Positions 46,569 to 54,559 of a stretch of DNA of 64,000 nt are shown here, piece by piece; position 1 is the stretch's first letter, and every line of letters starts with the position of its first letter. The position numbers and the translations under genes were made by a program. Source of the DNA: Devosia subaequoris. Its GTDB lineage: Bacteria; Pseudomonadota; Alphaproteobacteria; Rhizobiales; Devosiaceae. Below the pieces are notes generated by a model, which saw nothing but the letters and a program-made list of their open reading frames with translations, was not told the origin of the DNA and searched no databases. Location of the stretch: NCBI RefSeq assembly GCF_014197055.1, contig NZ_JACIEW010000006.1, forward strand, positions 124,001 through 188,000, written 5' to 3'.

Positions 46569-47297
46569 GTGGCGAGCAACGAAAAAATCTGGATCATTGG
46601 CGGGTCGAGCGGCATTGGCGAGGCCATGGCCAAGGCCTATGCGGCGCGCGGCGCGCTGGTGGTCATCTCGGGCCGCAATCGGGACGCGCTCCATGCCGCG
46701 CTGGCACGGATCGGCCCCGGCCATCACGCCGTGACGGCCGACGCCATCGACCGCGACAGCCTGGTTGAGGCCGCCATCCAGCACGGGCCGTTTGATCGCA
46801 TCATCACCACCGCCGCCATCTATGATCCCGGCCCGGTCAGCAAGGCCGATCCGGACCAGGCGGCGAAAGTGTTCGAGGTCAATCTGACCGGCACCTTCAA
46901 CGTCGCCCAGATCGGCGCCGCGCACCTTCGCCCCGGCGGGCAATTGGTGTTGTTCGGTTCGGCCTCGGCCATATTCGGCCTGCCCAATGGCCAAGTCTAT
47001 TCGGCCACCAAGGCCGGCATTGTCAGCCTCGCCCAGTCGCTGCGTAGCGAGCTCTGGCCGCAGGTCGATGTGCGCCTGGTCACGCCCGGTTTCGTGCGCA
47101 CACCACTCACCGACAAGAATGATTTTGCCATGCCCGGCCTGATGGAGCCTGACCAGGCGGCGGATCGCATCCTCAAGGGGCTCGATGGCAAGAGCTTCGA
47201 GATTGCCTTCCCCCGTCGCCTAATCTGGCCGCTCAAGCTCCTCGGCGTCCTGCCGCATTCCCTGGCCTTCGCCATCACCTCGCGGATCCGGGGCTAG
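46569..47297 (+). CDS. short-chain dehydrogenase/reductase
   Basis: The 242-residue SDR has the Rossmann glycine motif WIIGGSSGIGEAM, NxAG-equivalent ITTAAIYDPG, catalytic Ser in FGSASAIFG, and YxxxK in VYSATKAG. No in-frame ATG suits the family start; a GTG at 46569 preceded by AAGGAG does, and I use it. A longer frame from 46398 would add about 57 residues of unlikely sequence. It converges on the DUF2177-chrR-rpoE operon with a 4-base overlap. SDR genes are frequent in ChrR-type sigma factor loci. The substrate is unknown. Confidence 0.88.
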   Translation: MASNEKIWIIGGSSGIGEAMAKAYAARGALVVISGRNRDALHAALARIGPGHHAVTADAIDRDSLVEAAIQHGPFDRIITTAAIYDPGPVSKADPDQAAKVFEVNLTGTFNVAQIGAAHLRPGGQLVLFGSASAIFGLPNGQVYSATKAGIVSLAQSLRSELWPQVDVRLVTPGFVRTPLTDKNDFAMPGLMEPDQAADRILKGLDGKSFEIAFPRRLIWPLKLLGVLPHSLAFAITSRIRG

Positions 47298-47710
47298 GTG
47301 GTGAGCTTGGCCAGCCAATATCCTGCCAGGGCCGAAACGCCCGACAGGAACCCACCCCAGGCCATGTCGATCACGCTGATCTGCAGGCTCCATCCCTTGA
47401 GGGTGGACAGGTTCGTCATGTCATAGGTGCCATAGGCCAACAGGCCCAATGCCACCCCTGCGAGCAGCGCCCAGAGCCAGCTTCCCGCATTGAGCGCAGG
47501 CAGAATGGCGAAGCCGACAAGACCTGCGACATAGAACAGATAAAACAGTGCCGCGGGCAGCAGATTGGGCTGCTCAAGCAGGAGATCGCCGATCGCAGCC
47601 CGGTAAAAGCCGATGCCGAGCACCGTCAGCCAGAGGAAATCGATCCCGAAAAACACCAGCGCCGTGCCGCCATAGGCAGCCAGCAGTGTCAGCAGTGAAA
47701 AGCCGAACAT
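47294..47710 (-). CDS. DUF2177 family membrane protein
   Basis: The 138-residue protein has four hydrophobic segments and DUF2177 features: FFGIDFLWLTVLGIGFYR, LLAYGTYDMTNLSTLKGWS and VIDMAWGGFLSG. Function unknown. It begins 10 bases after the chrR stop on the same strand, so it is the third gene of the rpoE-chrR unit. DUF2177 genes recur near this sigma/anti-sigma type. Confidence 0.9.
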   Translation of the reverse strand: MFGFSLLTLLAAYGGTALVFFGIDFLWLTVLGIGFYRAAIGDLLLEQPNLLPAALFYLFYVAGLVGFAILPALNAGSWLWALLAGVALGLLAYGTYDMTNLSTLKGWSLQISVIDMAWGGFLSGVSALAGYWLAKLTT

Positions 47711-47720
47711 CCCTGTCTCC

Positions 47721-48368
47721 TCAAATACCCAGAATGGGCTGCACCAGGCGCACCAGGCGGCTGGAGAATTTCAGCGGTGCATCGGTGATGGCCAGGCAAA
47801 TGCAGTCTTCGTCCGCATCCGCCACAGGTTGATGGATCAGCGAGCCATCGGCATCCTCGATATCGCCGGGGCCGAAGCGGTCGACCTCGTCGTGGAAGCT
47901 GCCCTTGAGCACCACGGTCAACTCCCGCCCGCCGTGGGTATGCTCGGGCACCGGCTTACCGGCGGCAATGCACAGCAGCCGGGCTTGCGTGGTCGGATCG
48001 CCCGTCTTGATCAGGATTTGCTTGGCATTGCCCAGATTGCGCCATTTGATGGTGTCCATGTCACCACCAAGATAGCTGCGCAGCGGCTCGGGCAGAGTTG
48101 CCGAAGCCGGACGACGAATGGGGGCTGCATCACCCTGCGGAGCAGTCATCAGACGCGCTTTGAGCTGCTCCCAGCTGTCATCAGGTCCTTCAATCGGGGC
48201 CAGTTCTTCGAGCATGACCCCGGCGGTCGCTTCGGCCAGCGCGAGTTGCTCTCGGCATTGCGGGCACATCGCCAGATGGCAAGCGACGGCCAGCGACCAG
48301 CCTTCGGAAAGTCTGCCAGCGGCGTAGTCGAGCAGGAGATCGTCGTTGAGATGGTGTCGAATGTTCAT
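47721..48368 (-). CDS. chrR: ChrR-type zinc anti-sigma factor with cupin domain
   Basis: The 215-residue protein has the zinc anti-sigma domain with H6, H31, C35 and C38 (CHLAMCPQC), the same positions as in Rhodobacter sphaeroides ChrR. A C-terminal cupin (about 105-195) has ligand residues H143, H145, E149 and H179 in PEHTHGGREL and SLIHQP. It holds the cognate ECF sigma factor inactive until singlet oxygen or related oxidants appear. It is co-translated with rpoE through an ATGA overlap. Confidence 0.95.
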   Translation of the reverse strand: MNIRHHLNDDLLLDYAAGRLSEGWSLAVACHLAMCPQCREQLALAEATAGVMLEELAPIEGPDDSWEQLKARLMTAPQGDAAPIRRPASATLPEPLRSYLGGDMDTIKWRNLGNAKQILIKTGDPTTQARLLCIAAGKPVPEHTHGGRELTVVLKGSFHDEVDRFGPGDIEDADGSLIHQPVADADEDCICLAITDAPLKFSSRLVRLVQPILGI

Positions 48369-48937
48369 TTTATCTCCTCCAGCGCCGTTCGAAGGCGTCC
48401 GAAGGCCAGTCTGATACGGGATTTTACAGTTCCAATCGGCAGCCCAGTGCGGGCCGCGATGGTGCTGTGCGAGTCTTCTTCAAAGAAGGACAGGCGGATC
48501 AATTCCACCTGCTCCTCGGGCAATGTCTTGAGCGCAGCATGCAGTGCCGCGCCGCTCTGCTTGAGTTCGAGCATGTCCCCTGCCTCGGGTTCCGCAGCGG
48601 GAACCAACGCCGGATCGTCCGGGTCAAAGGCAGGTCGTTTCTGCTTGCGCCACGCATCGATCCAGATGTTGCGGGCGATGGTGAAGATCCACGCCGACGC
48701 CTTGCCGCGATCCGGATCGAATTGCCCGGCCTTGCGCCAGATCGCCAGCATGGTCTCCTGCATCAGATCCTCGGCGGCCTGATTGTTGCGTGTCAGTTTG
48801 AGCAGGTAGGCGCGGATGCGGGGACTGAATTCCATGAACAGCGCCTCGAAGGCCGCCATGTCGGCGCTGGCAGCTATTGCCACGATCTGGGCGCCGGTCT
48901 CCGTTGGCGGTGCGGCGGCGTCTGTCCGATGCGTCAT
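48365..48937 (-). CDS. rpoE: ECF sigma factor, RpoE/ChrR type (ECF11-like)
   Basis: The 190-residue sigma factor has region 2 (FSPRIRAYLLKLTRNNQAAEDLMQE in two parts, then FTIARNIWIDAWRK) and region 4 (LPEEQVELIRLSFFEE, AARTGLPIGTVKSRIRLAF). The adjacent ChrR makes it a singlet-oxygen-type sigma factor. I chose MTHRTDAA at 48937; the longer frame runs through the promoter. A TGATCC-N16-CGTAT promoter on the same strand at 49047-49073 predicts autoregulation with a leader of about 110 bases. Confidence 0.94.
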   Translation of the reverse strand: MTHRTDAAAPPTETGAQIVAIAASADMAAFEALFMEFSPRIRAYLLKLTRNNQAAEDLMQETMLAIWRKAGQFDPDRGKASAWIFTIARNIWIDAWRKQKRPAFDPDDPALVPAAEPEAGDMLELKQSGAALHAALKTLPEEQVELIRLSFFEEDSHSTIAARTGLPIGTVKSRIRLAFGRLRTALEEIK

Positions 48938-49046
48938 GCGAATTTGGCCCTGTTCCGGCGCAGGCCCGGCAAGGCGGCGGCGCTGTGCTCTGGCAGCATC
49001 CTCGCATGGTCCGGCAAGTGGGTAAATCGCAAGTGACATGCCCCAG

Positions 49047-49073
49047 ATACGCCGGCCCGCGCCCAGCGGATCA
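49047..49073 (-). promoter_or_regulatory. probable ECF promoter of rpoE-chrR-DUF2177
   Basis: On the minus strand: TGATCC (49073-49068), 16 bases, CGTAT (49051-49047), followed by CTG. The same layout and following bases recur on the plus strand at 49130-49156. Confidence 0.75.
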
Positions 49074-49129
49074 TGGGCGGATGCAAAAAATCTTACCGGG
49101 CCTATGCCGAAAAATATTGTTCCGGCGGT

Positions 49130-49156
49130 TGATCCATCCTTGCCGCAAAGACGTAT
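49130..49156 (+). promoter_or_regulatory. probable ECF promoter of the FAD oxidoreductase-DUF1365 operon
   Basis: TGATCC (49130-49135), 16 bases, CGTAT (49152-49156), then CTG, ending 28 bases before the start codon. It is identical in both boxes and spacing to the divergent rpoE promoter. Confidence 0.78.
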
Positions 49157-49184
49157 CTGTATCAAACAATCAGGACTTCAAAGC

Positions 49185-50534
49185 ATGTTTCACGCCGCCA
49201 CAGGTTTTTCCGGCTCGCCCTCCACGCGCCAGCGTCTCGCAGTTGTCGGCAGCGGCGTTTCTGGTCTTTCGGCGGCCTGGTTGCTCTCCAAAAGCCATGA
49301 TGTGGTCCTTTACGAAGCCGATGATCGGGCTGGCGGTCACGCCAACACCATCGATGTGCCCGGCACTGGTCCGGTCGATACGGGGTTTATCGTCTACAAC
49401 GACAGGAACTACCCCAACTTCCAGGCCATGCTGGCCCACCTGGGGGTCGGCAGCATCCCGACTGAAATGTCCTTTGCCGCCTCGCTCGATCGCGGCACGT
49501 TTGAGTATTGCGGGGAGGGGCTTTCTGGCATGCTGGCACAGCGCCGCAACGCCTTCCGCCCCCGGTTCTGGAGCCTGTTTCGCGATCTGCTGCGGTTTTA
49601 CCGCGAAGCGCCCAAGGCGTTACTCCAGCCCGACATGCGTGGCCTGACCCTGGATGAATATCTGCGGGCGCAGCGCTATTCGCGCTCATTCGTCGAAGGC
49701 CATCTGCTGCCCATGGCGGCAGCGATCTGGTCGTCCAAGGCCGAGGATATTCGCGCCTATCCCCTGTTTGCCTTTGTTCGCTTCTTCGAAAGCCACGGCC
49801 TGCTGCAACTCTGGGAGCGTCCCAATTGGCGCACCGTCGCGGGGGGCAGCCGTGCCTATGTGGGGGCGCTGCTGAACGACTTTGCCGGGCAGCTTCGGCT
49901 CTCCACTCCGGTCGCCAAAGTGGTCCGAGACGCCGCCGGCGTCACTATCACCGCCCGCACCGGTCAGGTTGATCATTTCGACGCCATCCTGATCGCCACC
50001 CATGCCGATCAGGCGCTGTCCATGCTCGATGCGCCCAGCGAGGCGGAACGCGAACTGCTCGGGGCGTTCTCCTACACCATAAATACCGCCGTGCTGCATG
50101 CCGATACGACCTATATGCCGCGCCGTCGCAAGGTATGGAGTTGCTGGAACTATATTTCGACCGATCATCTTTCGGACGAGAACCTGCTCTGTGTCAGCTA
50201 CTGGATGAACCGGCTGCAGAGCCTGGACGGGCGAGATCTATTCGTCACGCTTAACCCGCCGGCCGATCCGCAGCAGGAGATTGCGCGCTTCGAATATACT
50301 CATCCCCTGTTCGACAGCGCTGCCATCCATGCCCAAGACAATCTCTGGCAGATCCAGGGGCAGAACCGCACCTTTTATGCTGGCGCCCATTTCGGCCGCG
50401 GCTTTCACGAGGATGGATTGCAATCCGGCCTCGCCGCCGCCGAGGCCATGGGATCGCTGCCGCGTCCCTGGACAGTGGCCGATCCTTCCGGCCGGATCAC
50501 GCTTGCGCCCGCCGAGGCGGCGCTGGTGGCATGA
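49185..50534 (+). CDS. FAD-dependent amine oxidase-fold oxidoreductase of the ChrR regulon
   Basis: The 449-residue protein has an N-terminal dinucleotide motif VVGSGVSGLSAAWLL with the acidic end of the next strand in LYEADDRAGGH, VDTGFIVYNDRNYPNF, and a C-terminal FAD segment FYAGAHFGRGFHEDGLQSG. It belongs with COG2907. In Rhodobacter sphaeroides the homologous gene beside rpoE-chrR is in the singlet-oxygen regulon and, as I recall, has been linked to furan fatty acid formation; I could not verify that. The ATG at 49185 lies just after the ECF-type promoter. It overlaps DUF1365 by ATGA. Confidence 0.88.
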   Translation: MFHAATGFSGSPSTRQRLAVVGSGVSGLSAAWLLSKSHDVVLYEADDRAGGHANTIDVPGTGPVDTGFIVYNDRNYPNFQAMLAHLGVGSIPTEMSFAASLDRGTFEYCGEGLSGMLAQRRNAFRPRFWSLFRDLLRFYREAPKALLQPDMRGLTLDEYLRAQRYSRSFVEGHLLPMAAAIWSSKAEDIRAYPLFAFVRFFESHGLLQLWERPNWRTVAGGSRAYVGALLNDFAGQLRLSTPVAKVVRDAAGVTITARTGQVDHFDAILIATHADQALSMLDAPSEAERELLGAFSYTINTAVLHADTTYMPRRRKVWSCWNYISTDHLSDENLLCVSYWMNRLQSLDGRDLFVTLNPPADPQQEIARFEYTHPLFDSAAIHAQDNLWQIQGQNRTFYAGAHFGRGFHEDGLQSGLAAAEAMGSLPRPWTVADPSGRITLAPAEAALVA

Positions 50535-51292
50535 AGCTGAATTCGGCCATATATGTCGGCCATGTGGTGCATCAGCGGCACCGCCCGAAAAAGCATCATC
50601 TGCGCTATCGGGTGTTTTCGCTGCTCATCGATCTCGACGAGCTACCCGTGCTGAACGATCTGAAGTGGTTCGGCCACAACCGTGGGGCGCTGTTCTCGTT
50701 CCGCGACGCCGACCACGGTGACGGCCTGCCCCTGCGCGACTGGGTCAACCGACAACTGGCCAGCGAGGGGCTGGGCCGGGCCGGCCGCATACGCCTGCTC
50801 TGCTATCCACGCATTCTGGGCTATGTGTTCAATCCGCTCACCGTCTGGTTCTGTGATGACGCAGCTGGGCAGCCCCTGGCGACGATCTACGAAGTGCACA
50901 ACACTTTCCGCGAGCGCCATAGCTATGTGCTGCCGGTCGGTGCCGAGCAGGCAGCTGACAAGGCGTTCTACGTTTCGCCCTTTATCGACATGGACTGCCG
51001 CTACGAATTTCGCCTGACCCCGCCGGGTGACAAGGTGCGCATCGCGATCAATGAAACCCAGGACGATCAGCCCTTGCTCTATGCCGCGTTCACAGGGGAC
51101 CGGCACGAGATGACGAATGCCATGCTCATGCGCCTCTTCGTGACCCACCCGCTGATGACCCTCAAGGTCACGGCGAGCATTCACTTTGAAGCGTTGCGCC
51201 TGATTGCCAAGGGCATTCGCATTCGCTGGCACACCGACCGGAAGACCCAGCAGCACGCCAGCCCGGCTCAAATAACCGAGCCGCAGGACTAG
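50531..51292 (+). CDS. DUF1365 family protein
   Basis: The 253-residue protein has DUF1365 features: YVGHVVHQRHRPKKHHLRYRVFSLLIDLDE split at the N-terminus, LLCYPRILGYVFNPLTVWF, and VHNTFRERHSY. Its activity is not known, though it regularly accompanies the COG2907 oxidoreductase and a cyclopropane-fatty-acid-synthase-like gene, which suggests lipid modification. Here the synthase gene is absent. It starts inside the upstream stop (ATGA) and ends 3 bases before the convergent dehydrogenase. Confidence 0.9.
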   Translation: MKLNSAIYVGHVVHQRHRPKKHHLRYRVFSLLIDLDELPVLNDLKWFGHNRGALFSFRDADHGDGLPLRDWVNRQLASEGLGRAGRIRLLCYPRILGYVFNPLTVWFCDDAAGQPLATIYEVHNTFRERHSYVLPVGAEQAADKAFYVSPFIDMDCRYEFRLTPPGDKVRIAINETQDDQPLLYAAFTGDRHEMTNAMLMRLFVTHPLMTLKVTASIHFEALRLIAKGIRIRWHTDRKTQQHASPAQITEPQD

Positions 51293-51295
51293 CGT

Positions 51296-52234
51296 CTACC
51301 ACTCAAAGGCTGGCCCATTTTCGCGGGCACCGAGGAAGAAGACGTCGCTCATCAGCTTAAGCGGGGCTGCGTCGACATCGGATGCGCGGGCGTCGAGCAG
51401 ATCGGCGAAGCGGTCATATATGCCGGCATATTCTTCGTCACCATGGTCGAGCACCACCTCGCCATTGATGCGCAAGGTGCGACCGCCGCGTTCGAGCTTG
51501 AGATCGTCACCCGTGCCGGTCGCTACCTGAATGGTCCAGATTTCTCCGCTCTCTTCGAGCCAGTTGAACCCTGAAGACATCTCGGGGTGATGGGGCTGAC
51601 CGGACTTGAACCTGACCTCCACATCGACAGGCGTCTGCCGATTGGCCGGGAAGATCAGTTGCGCACTTTCGACAAAGACCGGAAAGGGCATGATCTTGGT
51701 GAAGATCGAATAGGCATTGATACCAGGGTCGCATACCCCGAAGCCGCCGGGCTCCCATACCCAATCCTGGCCGGGATGCCATTTACGCACACTTTCGCGC
51801 CAGTCGATGCGCACCTTGCTGACGCCCTGATCAGCAAGGATGGCCTTGGCGCGATCAACAGCGGCGTTGTACTGGCTATGCCAGGTCTGGAACAGCACGC
51901 GATCAAGTCGTGCGGCATAAGCGACGATGTCGTCCAGCTCCGAAATTGTGGTCGTGGGCGGCTTTTCCATCATCACGTCCTTACCCGCAGCCAGCGCTTC
52001 GCGCACCAGCGCGTGGCGAACGCCAGGCGGCGTGCAGATCGATACCAGACCAATTTCGGGCATGGTCGAATAGAGTTCGGCAGCCGTGCGGAACACCGGC
52101 AGATCGCCATGGGTCACGCCGCGCGAGGAGACGGTCGCAGCCAGCTCAAAATCCTCGGAGGCCTCGATCACCGGTATGTGCTGGTCCACCGCGATCTTGC
52201 CCACGCCGATGATGGCGATCTTGCGCTTGGCCAT
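51296..52234 (-). CDS. Gfo/Idh/MocA oxidoreductase, probable D-galactose 1-dehydrogenase
   Basis: The 312-residue enzyme has the N-terminal Rossmann motif IAIIGVGKIAVDQHIP, the family's EKPPTTTISEL segment with the catalytic Lys, and a C-terminal domain with DWRESVRKWHPGQDWVWEPG and FGVCDPGINA. This last stretch matches what I remember of rhizobial NAD(P)-dependent D-galactose 1-dehydrogenases. I chose MAKRKIAIIG at 52234. An AT-rich inverted repeat lies about 75 bases upstream. No other galactose genes are in the window. Confidence 0.85.
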   Translation of the reverse strand: MAKRKIAIIGVGKIAVDQHIPVIEASEDFELAATVSSRGVTHGDLPVFRTAAELYSTMPEIGLVSICTPPGVRHALVREALAAGKDVMMEKPPTTTISELDDIVAYAARLDRVLFQTWHSQYNAAVDRAKAILADQGVSKVRIDWRESVRKWHPGQDWVWEPGGFGVCDPGINAYSIFTKIMPFPVFVESAQLIFPANRQTPVDVEVRFKSGQPHHPEMSSGFNWLEESGEIWTIQVATGTGDDLKLERGGRTLRINGEVVLDHGDEEYAGIYDRFADLLDARASDVDAAPLKLMSDVFFLGARENGPAFEW

Positions 52235-52305
52235 GCCAGAACTCCCCTGCAGCAAAAACGCGGCTATAGAGCAGGTCTTGCCAGCTTCTGCCAAGGCCTC
52301 AATCG

Positions 52306-52324
52306 ATAAAAGTATGATTTTTAT
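52306..52324. promoter_or_regulatory. AT-rich inverted repeat upstream of the galactose dehydrogenase gene
   Basis: ATAAAA and TTTTAT arms enclose GTATGAT. It lies 72 bases upstream of the dehydrogenase start and overlaps the stop codon of the VOC remnant. It may be a regulator site or just the AT-rich promoter core. Confidence 0.35.
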
Positions 52325-52470
52325 GCGGTAGATGCCGGTGGAGATGGTTCCCACAGCTCAATGGGATTGCCTTCGGGATCCTGAATGCGGGCAAAGCGCC
52401 CGGTTTCTTCATGGTCCCATTCATCCGGCCGCGGTTTCTCTTCGAGGCCAGCATGGTACGACAAGGCGAC
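52321..52470 (-). pseudogene. C-terminal remnant of a VOC (glyoxalase/bleomycin-resistance fold) gene
   Basis: In this frame the last 49 codons read like the end of a VOC protein: LSYHAGLEEKPRPDEWDH, then GRFARIQDPEGNPIELWEP and a stop. The metal-binding Glu of the family (IELWEP) is present, but the first two thirds of the gene are absent. The glycerate kinase stop lies only 15 bases upstream, so the truncation probably came from a deletion or rearrangement that brought the kinase gene in. Confidence 0.7.
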
Positions 52471-52485
52471 GGTCAGAAGACCAAT

Positions 52486-53739
52486 TTAGCGAATGATTAT
52501 GGCGCGGAAGTCGTTCACATTGGTGCCGGTGGGGCCGGTGACGAACAGATCGCCAATGGCCTCGAAAGCGGTATAGGCATCATTGTTGGCCAGCGCTGCC
52601 TGCGGGTCGATGCCGGCCTCGCGCATGCGTCGCGCAGTCGTGCCATCGACAAAGGCGCCGGCATTGTCTTCCGAACCGTCAATGCCATCGGTATCGCCGG
52701 CCAGGGCCGAAACCCCATCAACCCCGTCCAGCGCAATGGCCAGCGCAAGCAGAAATTCGCCATTGCGTCCGCCGCGCCCCTTGCCGCGCAGCGTCACGGT
52801 CGTCTCTCCGCCCGACAGCAAGACCACCGGCTTGCTGAAGGGGCGATTGCGCTCGGTAATTTCCCTGGCCAGCGCCGCATGCACCTGCGCGACGTCGCGC
52901 GCTTCGCCCTCGATGGAATCGGACAGGATGGCCGCTTCTATGCCGGCCTCACGCGCCATGTCTGCGGCGGCCTCCAGCGACAGGGCCGCCGAGGCAATGG
53001 TGACCACGCTATTGCGGGCAAAACCCGGGTCGCTCGGTTCTGGCGGCAGATTATCTTCACCCTCCAGCAGGCGTTGCGCCGCCTCGGGCAGTTCGAGACG
53101 ATGGAGTGCAGCCAGTCGGCGCGCCTCTGCCCGCCCGCCACGCAGCGGCAAAGTGGGGCCGGAGGCGACCAAAGCCGGATCGTCGCCCGGCACATCGGAC
53201 ACCACCAGCGTTACCACCCGCGCCGGCGCCGCGGCTGCGGCGAGGCGCCCGCCCTTGATGAGGGAGAACTGGTTGCGGATCAGGTTCATCACCCCGATCG
53301 GTGCTCCCGACGCCAGCAGCGCCCGATTGATCGCCTGTTCATCTTCAAGGTCCAGGCCCGGTGCGGGGGCGGGCAGCAGGGACGAGCCGCCCCCCGAGAT
53401 CAGCGCCACCACCAGATCATCTTCGGTCAGCCCCGAAACCAGTTCGAGCAATCTCTGGGCCGCCACTTGCCCGGCGTTGTCGGGGACGGGGTGAGCCGCT
53501 TCGACAATCTCGATGCGTTCGCACACCTCTGCATAGCCGTAGCGCGTGACCACCAGACCCGAGATGTTACCGGGCCAGGCCTCCTCGAAAGCCTTGGCCA
53601 TCTGCGCAGATGCCTTGCCGGCTCCGACCACCACGGTGCGGCCGTTGGCAGGTTCAGGCAAATGGCGTGCGACGGCCAGGGCGGGCTGAGCCTGTGCAAC
53701 GGCTTGGCGGAACAGGCGTTCGAGCAGGGGGCGGTCCAT
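52486..53739 (-). CDS. glycerate 2-kinase (MOFRL/GckA type)
   Basis: The 417-residue kinase phosphorylates D-glycerate at C2, feeding glycolate/serine-cycle carbon to 2-phosphoglycerate. It has the DUF4147 N-domain with VVVGAGKASAQMA, LISGGGSSLLPAPAPGL, IRNQFSLIKGGRLA and DVPGDDPALVASGPT, and the C-terminal MOFRL domain with LSGGETTVTLRGKGRGGRN and DTDGIDGSEDNAGAF. I chose MDRPLLERLF at 53739. It is divergent from the DUF1045-phn genes over about 120 bases. Confidence 0.93.
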   Translation of the reverse strand: MDRPLLERLFRQAVAQAQPALAVARHLPEPANGRTVVVGAGKASAQMAKAFEEAWPGNISGLVVTRYGYAEVCERIEIVEAAHPVPDNAGQVAAQRLLELVSGLTEDDLVVALISGGGSSLLPAPAPGLDLEDEQAINRALLASGAPIGVMNLIRNQFSLIKGGRLAAAAAPARVVTLVVSDVPGDDPALVASGPTLPLRGGRAEARRLAALHRLELPEAAQRLLEGEDNLPPEPSDPGFARNSVVTIASAALSLEAAADMAREAGIEAAILSDSIEGEARDVAQVHAALAREITERNRPFSKPVVLLSGGETTVTLRGKGRGGRNGEFLLALAIALDGVDGVSALAGDTDGIDGSEDNAGAFVDGTTARRMREAGIDPQAALANNDAYTAFEAIGDLFVTGPTGTNVNDFRAIIIR

Positions 53740-53861
53740 GGGAATGCTGTCTTCAGGTTGCCGGGGTGCACCTTGTCGCCACCCGAAATCTATTTGTCCA
53801 GTCCCGTGACTTGTCAAACGCCCGCCATATAGGTCCATTAGCTCCGCGTTCAGGAGGTCCC

Positions 53862-54554
53862 ATGTCGCAGAGATTCGCAATTTACTACGCCCCCGCGGTC
53901 ACCGACCTTCTCTGGGAGCGCGCTGCGGTCTGGCTGGGCCGCGACCCTGCCACCGGGGTTTCTTATGATGGCGCGGTGGCCGGAATGGCGCGGACCCGCC
54001 TGCTCAACCTCACCCAGTCAGCCGGCCGCTACGGCTTTCACGCCACGCTCAAGCCGCCCATGGCGCTGGCTCCAGGTCAGAGTGAAGAAAGCCTGCGCGC
54101 CGCCATGAAGGAAGCGGCGGCGGAGTGGGCAACCGTACCGCTGGGCAAGCTTCGGATCGACTCGCTCGACGGGTTTCTGGCCCTGATGCCAGAAGAGGCG
54201 CATAATGCCCGATTGCAGGATTTCGCTGCCACCGTGGTTGAGCGTTTCGACCCTTTCCGGGCGCCGCTCAAGCCACGTGATCGCGCTGAGCGGGCGGCCC
54301 GTGGCCTGACGCCACGCCAGGAAGAACTGCTCGACGCTTACGGGTACCCCTATGTTTTTGACCAGTTCCGTTTCCACATGACGCTGACCGACCGTCTTTC
54401 GGAAGCCGAGCACGATGAGGTGCTGCAGGCCGCACAAACCTGGTTCGGGCCGGTTCTCAACGACCCGCTTACGCTTGATCGGCTGACCCTGTTCCACGAG
54501 AAGGAGAACAAACTGCCCTTCAACCGCGTCGCAGAATTTGCCCTGGGAGGCTAG
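53862..54554 (+). CDS. DUF1045 protein, phosphonate-associated 2H phosphoesterase fold
   Basis: The 230-residue protein carries two HxT motifs, HAT in YGFHATLKPPM (about 65) and HMT in FRFHMTLTDRL (about 173), the signature of 2H phosphoesterases. DUF1045 members are found almost only in phosphonate operons. The role is thought to be hydrolysis of a cyclic or ester phosphate intermediate, but this is not proven. GGAGG precedes the ATG. It is followed after 5 bases by phnM. Confidence 0.88.
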   Translation: MSQRFAIYYAPAVTDLLWERAAVWLGRDPATGVSYDGAVAGMARTRLLNLTQSAGRYGFHATLKPPMALAPGQSEESLRAAMKEAAAEWATVPLGKLRIDSLDGFLALMPEEAHNARLQDFAATVVERFDPFRAPLKPRDRAERAARGLTPRQEELLDAYGYPYVFDQFRFHMTLTDRLSEAEHDEVLQAAQTWFGPVLNDPLTLDRLTLFHEKENKLPFNRVAEFALGG

Positions 54555-54559
54555 AACCG

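Noticed and set aside
53610-53861. Extension of the DUF1045 gene upstream into the glycerate kinase gene
   Set aside because: The ATG at 53862 with GGAGG fits the family's start. The extension is the antisense of the kinase.
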